Origin: UBA1219 sp045601425
GTDB lineage: Bacteria; Bacteroidota; Bacteroidia; Bacteroidales; P3
NCBI GenBank assembly: GCA_045601425.1
Contig: JAZRZP010000015.1
Coordinates: 1 to 17,929 of the forward strand
Direction of reading: 5' to 3'
DNA length: 17,929 nt
Shown here: piece after piece, positions 15,984 to 17,929 of the stretch
Layout of the letters: each line of letters begins with the position of its first letter
Numbering within the stretch: the first letter of the stretch is position 1
Program-made: the position numbers and the translations under genes
The notes under the pieces: model-generated
What the model saw: the letters and a program-made list of their open reading frames with translations, nothing else
What the model was told of the DNA's origin: nothing
Databases searched by the model: none

Positions 15984-17117
15984 ATGAGCAAATACAATAT
16001 ACCAACGCTTCCATTGTCCTATGATTTGGAGACCAAAGCCGTTTTGAAGCAAGCGACAGTTGCTCACCGTCGATTGGCCGAATTGAAAGGAGCTATCAAG
16101 TCAATGCCAAATCCATCAATTTTGATTAACACATTGGCGCTTCAAGAGTCAAAGGATTCTTCAGAAATTGAAAGCATCATCACTACACATGATGAATTGT
16201 ATAGGGCACAGGTCTCTTCTGTTGCACATTTCGTGTCGGCCGCAGCTAAAGAGGTTGAAAGTTATAATCAAGCGTTGTATTTGGGATTTAACGAGGTTCA
16301 GAAAAATAATTTGCTTACTTGCAATACCATCATCAGAATATATCAAGCTATAAAGAACAATACAGCTGGATTCCGTCAAACACCTGGCACTACGCTCCAA
16401 AATGAACAGACTAAAGAGGTAGTTTACGAACCGCCTCAATCTTACGATGAAATTGTTACTTGCATGAAAAATCTTGAACAATTTATCAATGACGATGATA
16501 TGTGTGAATTTGATCCATTGGTAAAGATGGCCGTTATCCATCATCAGTTTGAGAGCATCCATCCATTTCCTGATGGGAATGGACGTACTGGCCGCATTGT
16601 CAATATCCTGTATCTTGTCCGACAGGGGTTGCTTGATTTGCCGGTTCTTTATTTAAGTCGTTATATCACGCACAATAAGGGACGGTATTATCATTTGCTA
16701 CAAGATGTGCGCGATAATAACAATTGGGAGGCTTGGACATTATTTATTCTGAAAGGAGTTGAGGAAACATCAATGGCAACAACCATATTGGTCGAACAAA
16801 TCAAATCATTGATGATGAAATTCAAACACAGAATAAGAGTAGAATTGCCGAAAATATATTCTCAAGACTTGATTAACAATCTGTTCAGACATCCATACAC
16901 TAAAATTGATTTTGTTCAACAAGAATTGGAGATAAGCAAACCTACAGCCATTTCGTATTTGAATCAATTGTGTGGTTGCGAGAATCCATTTCTTCAGAAA
17001 TTGAAATTGGGAAGGGAAAATTACTATGTAAATGCAGAATTGTTTAGTCTTCTGCAAAACGCATTTCAGACCCATGACGAAAGTAAAGAAAATGGCAAAA
17101 TCTTTACCGAAAAGTGA
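15984..17117 (+). CDS. Fic-domain protein (putative AMP transferase) with C-terminal winged helix
   Basis: 377 residues. The Fic core motif HPFPDGNGRTGR is at 193-204, with H193 as catalytic base and all consensus residues present, so nucleotidyl transfer (usually AMPylation of a target protein) should be possible. An N-terminal inhibitory helix is visible at about 54-72 (DSSEIESIITTHDELYRA). Its glutamate E63 would block ATP binding, as in class II Fic proteins with (S/T)xxxE(G/N), but the last position is serine (S64) instead of G or N. The C-terminus (about 305-345, FVQQELEISKPTAISYLNQL) looks like a winged helix-turn-helix, suggesting DNA binding or autoregulation. Codons are AT-richer than in dnaK or the peptidase genes. 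It stands between two gene remnants with no antitoxin gene visible. Its target is unknown. Confidence 0.93.
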   Translation: MSKYNIPTLPLSYDLETKAVLKQATVAHRRLAELKGAIKSMPNPSILINTLALQESKDSSEIESIITTHDELYRAQVSSVAHFVSAAAKEVESYNQALYLGFNEVQKNNLLTCNTIIRIYQAIKNNTAGFRQTPGTTLQNEQTKEVVYEPPQSYDEIVTCMKNLEQFINDDDMCEFDPLVKMAVIHHQFESIHPFPDGNGRTGRIVNILYLVRQGLLDLPVLYLSRYITHNKGRYYHLLQDVRDNNNWEAWTLFILKGVEETSMATTILVEQIKSLMMKFKHRIRVELPKIYSQDLINNLFRHPYTKIDFVQQELEISKPTAISYLNQLCGCENPFLQKLKLGRENYYVNAELFSLLQNAFQTHDESKENGKIFTEK

Positions 17118-17151
17118 CAACCAGTAAAAAAAATGGGAAATTTTTTACCGA
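17091..17151 (+). repeat. Short tandem duplication over the fic 3' end
   Basis: Positions 17091-17110 (inside fic) and 17132-17151 (after its stop) agree at 17 of 20 bases with an offset of 41. The first reads NGKIFTE before the stop; the second would read NGKFFTD in another frame and ends at TGA 17162. It looks like a decayed duplicate of the gene end. Confidence 0.45.
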
Positions 17152-17197
17152 TATATATCAATGAGTAAAACAAACAAAGAATTAACCAGTGAGTGAT

Positions 17198-17323
17198 ATG
17201 AACGTTAGACATATATTGGGAATATCAGGCGGAAAGGACAGTGCAGTTTTTACTGTCTATATGAAACAACAATATTTCGTAAACGGCAATGTATATTTGC
17301 ACACTTTTGGAGATATTAAATAA
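17198..17323 (+). pseudogene. N-terminal stub of a PP-loop ATPase (PAPS reductase/DndC-like)
   Basis: A 41-codon frame begins MNVRHILGISGGKDSAVF. The SGGKDS motif is the ATP-pyrophosphatase P-loop of the PAPS reductase, DndC and tRNA-thiolation superfamily, normally the start of a protein of several hundred residues. Similarity fades after about residue 26 (VYMKQQY), and the frame stops at TAA 17321 within repeat copy B. The rest of the gene is absent. The ATG directly follows a 12-codon frame starting at 17161 that also leads nowhere. With the broken DUF4007-like gene it suggests that a thio-modification or defence locus once stood here and was lost by deletion. Confidence 0.6.
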
Positions 17324-17332
17324 AAAAACGAA
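17293..17332 (+). repeat. Dispersed 40-base repeat, copy B, with -7 box
   Basis: This is the counterpart of 15900-15939 (35 of 40 identical). Here the start is preceded by T, giving a full TATATTTG box at 17292-17299 that lies 39 bases before the DUF1016 start, so this copy could serve as its promoter and leader. It also covers the end of the PP-loop stub. Confidence 0.65.
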
Positions 17333-17338
17333 CAAAGA

Positions 17339-17929
17339 ATGAACAACATTACCCTCATCGACAAAGACTACAAACAATGGATTAGCGAACTCAGCAACCG
17401 CTTCCGCCAAAGTCAGGTTAAGGCAGCGGTGAGGGTGAACAGCACCATGCTTGAATTTTATTGGAGCATTGGCAGGGACTTGAGCCAAAAGCAATTCCTG
17501 AACACATACGGAAGTGGATTTTTCAAACAAGTCAGCGCCGATTTGCAAAATGAACTTCCTGATGTAAAAGGGTTTTCGCCTATTAACATAAGGTATTTTA
17601 AAGCATTTTATGAATTATATTCTCCATTGGTGCAAAATCTTCCGCAAGTTGCGGAAGATTTCAACCGTCAAATAGTTCCGCAACTTGCAGAAGAATTGTT
17701 CTCCATTCCATGGGATCATCACCGCCGTATTATTGACAGATGCAAAGGCAATCCGCCAAAGGCAATATTCTTCGTCCGAAAGACAAAGGAGAACAATTGG
17801 AGCAGGGCTGTGTTGCTCAATTTTCTTGATACAGACCTCTTCGAGCGCGAAGGGAAGGCAATAACAAACTTTAAAACATCATTGCCGGCACCCAATGGCG
17901 ATTTGGCTCAACAAATGACCAAGGATCCT
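17339..17929 (+). CDS. DUF1016 / YhcG-type PDDEXK nuclease family protein (5' part)
   Basis: 197 codons are open to the window edge without a stop. The start MNNITLIDKDYKQWISELS and the helix NSTMLEFYWSIGRDLSQKQ are typical of the DUF1016 N-terminal domain, followed by GFSPINIRYFKAFYELY, then IPWDHHRRIIDRCKGNP and FFVRKTKENNWSRAVLLNFL. The catalytic PD-(D/E)xK domain of this family would lie beyond the window, so nuclease competence cannot be judged. Members often occur in accessory or restriction-modification islands. Residues about 98-121 between the two blocks contain two related units (LPQVAEDF and VPQLAEEL) encoded by palindromic DNA. The gene has a -7 box in the upstream repeat. Confidence 0.9.
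   Translation, partial: MNNITLIDKDYKQWISELSNRFRQSQVKAAVRVNSTMLEFYWSIGRDLSQKQFLNTYGSGFFKQVSADLQNELPDVKGFSPINIRYFKAFYELYSPLVQNLPQVAEDFNRQIVPQLAEELFSIPWDHHRRIIDRCKGNPPKAIFFVRKTKENNWSRAVLLNFLDTDLFEREGKAITNFKTSLPAPNGDLAQQMTKDP
17635..17661. repeat. Perfect inverted repeat inside the DUF1016 gene
   Basis: The arms 17635-17647 and 17649-17661 (13 bp each) are perfect reverse complements around a single G. The core TTCCGCAA-ttgcggaa recurs in part at 17676-17688 as TTCCGCAACTTGC. The insertion keeps the reading frame. Confidence 0.85.

Overview
The window looks like chromosomal DNA from an anaerobic member of the Bacteroidetes, most likely Bacteroidales. Several intergenic regions carry the phylum's promoter pattern (TTTG, about 18-20 bases, then TAnnTTTG). 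There are secreted proteins with type IX secretion (T9SS) C-terminal domains, a BspA-like leucine-rich repeat protein, a DnaK ending in FEEVK, and an oxygen-defence set typical of anaerobes (desulfoferrodoxin and rubrerythrin). No assignment below genus level is attempted.

Region 1 (1-5.2 kb) encodes envelope and secreted proteins. A tight three-gene run holds a coiled-coil protein with a tail-fibre-chaperone-like region and a T9SS domain, a surface-type lipoprotein, and a secreted GH16 glycosidase. A hairpin and a new promoter follow, then a BspA-like repeat protein with a T9SS domain and an unusually strong Shine-Dalgarno sequence.

Region 2 (5.3-13.3 kb) is housekeeping-like. It holds a secreted two-domain M16 metallopeptidase, tRNA-Gln(CUG) on the minus strand, a secreted C69 dipeptidase, dnaK, and a small three-helix membrane protein. 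Strong intrinsic terminators separate most of these units.

Region 3 (13.35-15.35 kb, minus strand) is a compact oxygen-stress operon: desulfoferrodoxin, an OxyR-like LysR regulator, then rubrerythrin. Superoxide reductase turns superoxide into peroxide and rubrerythrin removes the peroxide. The regulator has serine at the position of OxyR's peroxidatic cysteine but keeps the resolving cysteine, so it probably does not sense peroxide in the classical way. This is the observation I rate most highly.

Region 4 (15.55 kb to the end) is an AT-richer accessory segment. It contains a broken gene whose start resembles DUF4007, an intact Fic protein, a 41-codon stub of a PP-loop (PAPS-reductase/DndC-like) ATPase, and the 5' part of a DUF1016/YhcG-type nuclease gene. 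A 40-base sequence occurs twice, just before fic and just before the DUF1016 gene. The two stubs may be what remains of a sulfur-based DNA-modification or defence locus. All family assignments come from reading motifs by eye; no database search was possible.
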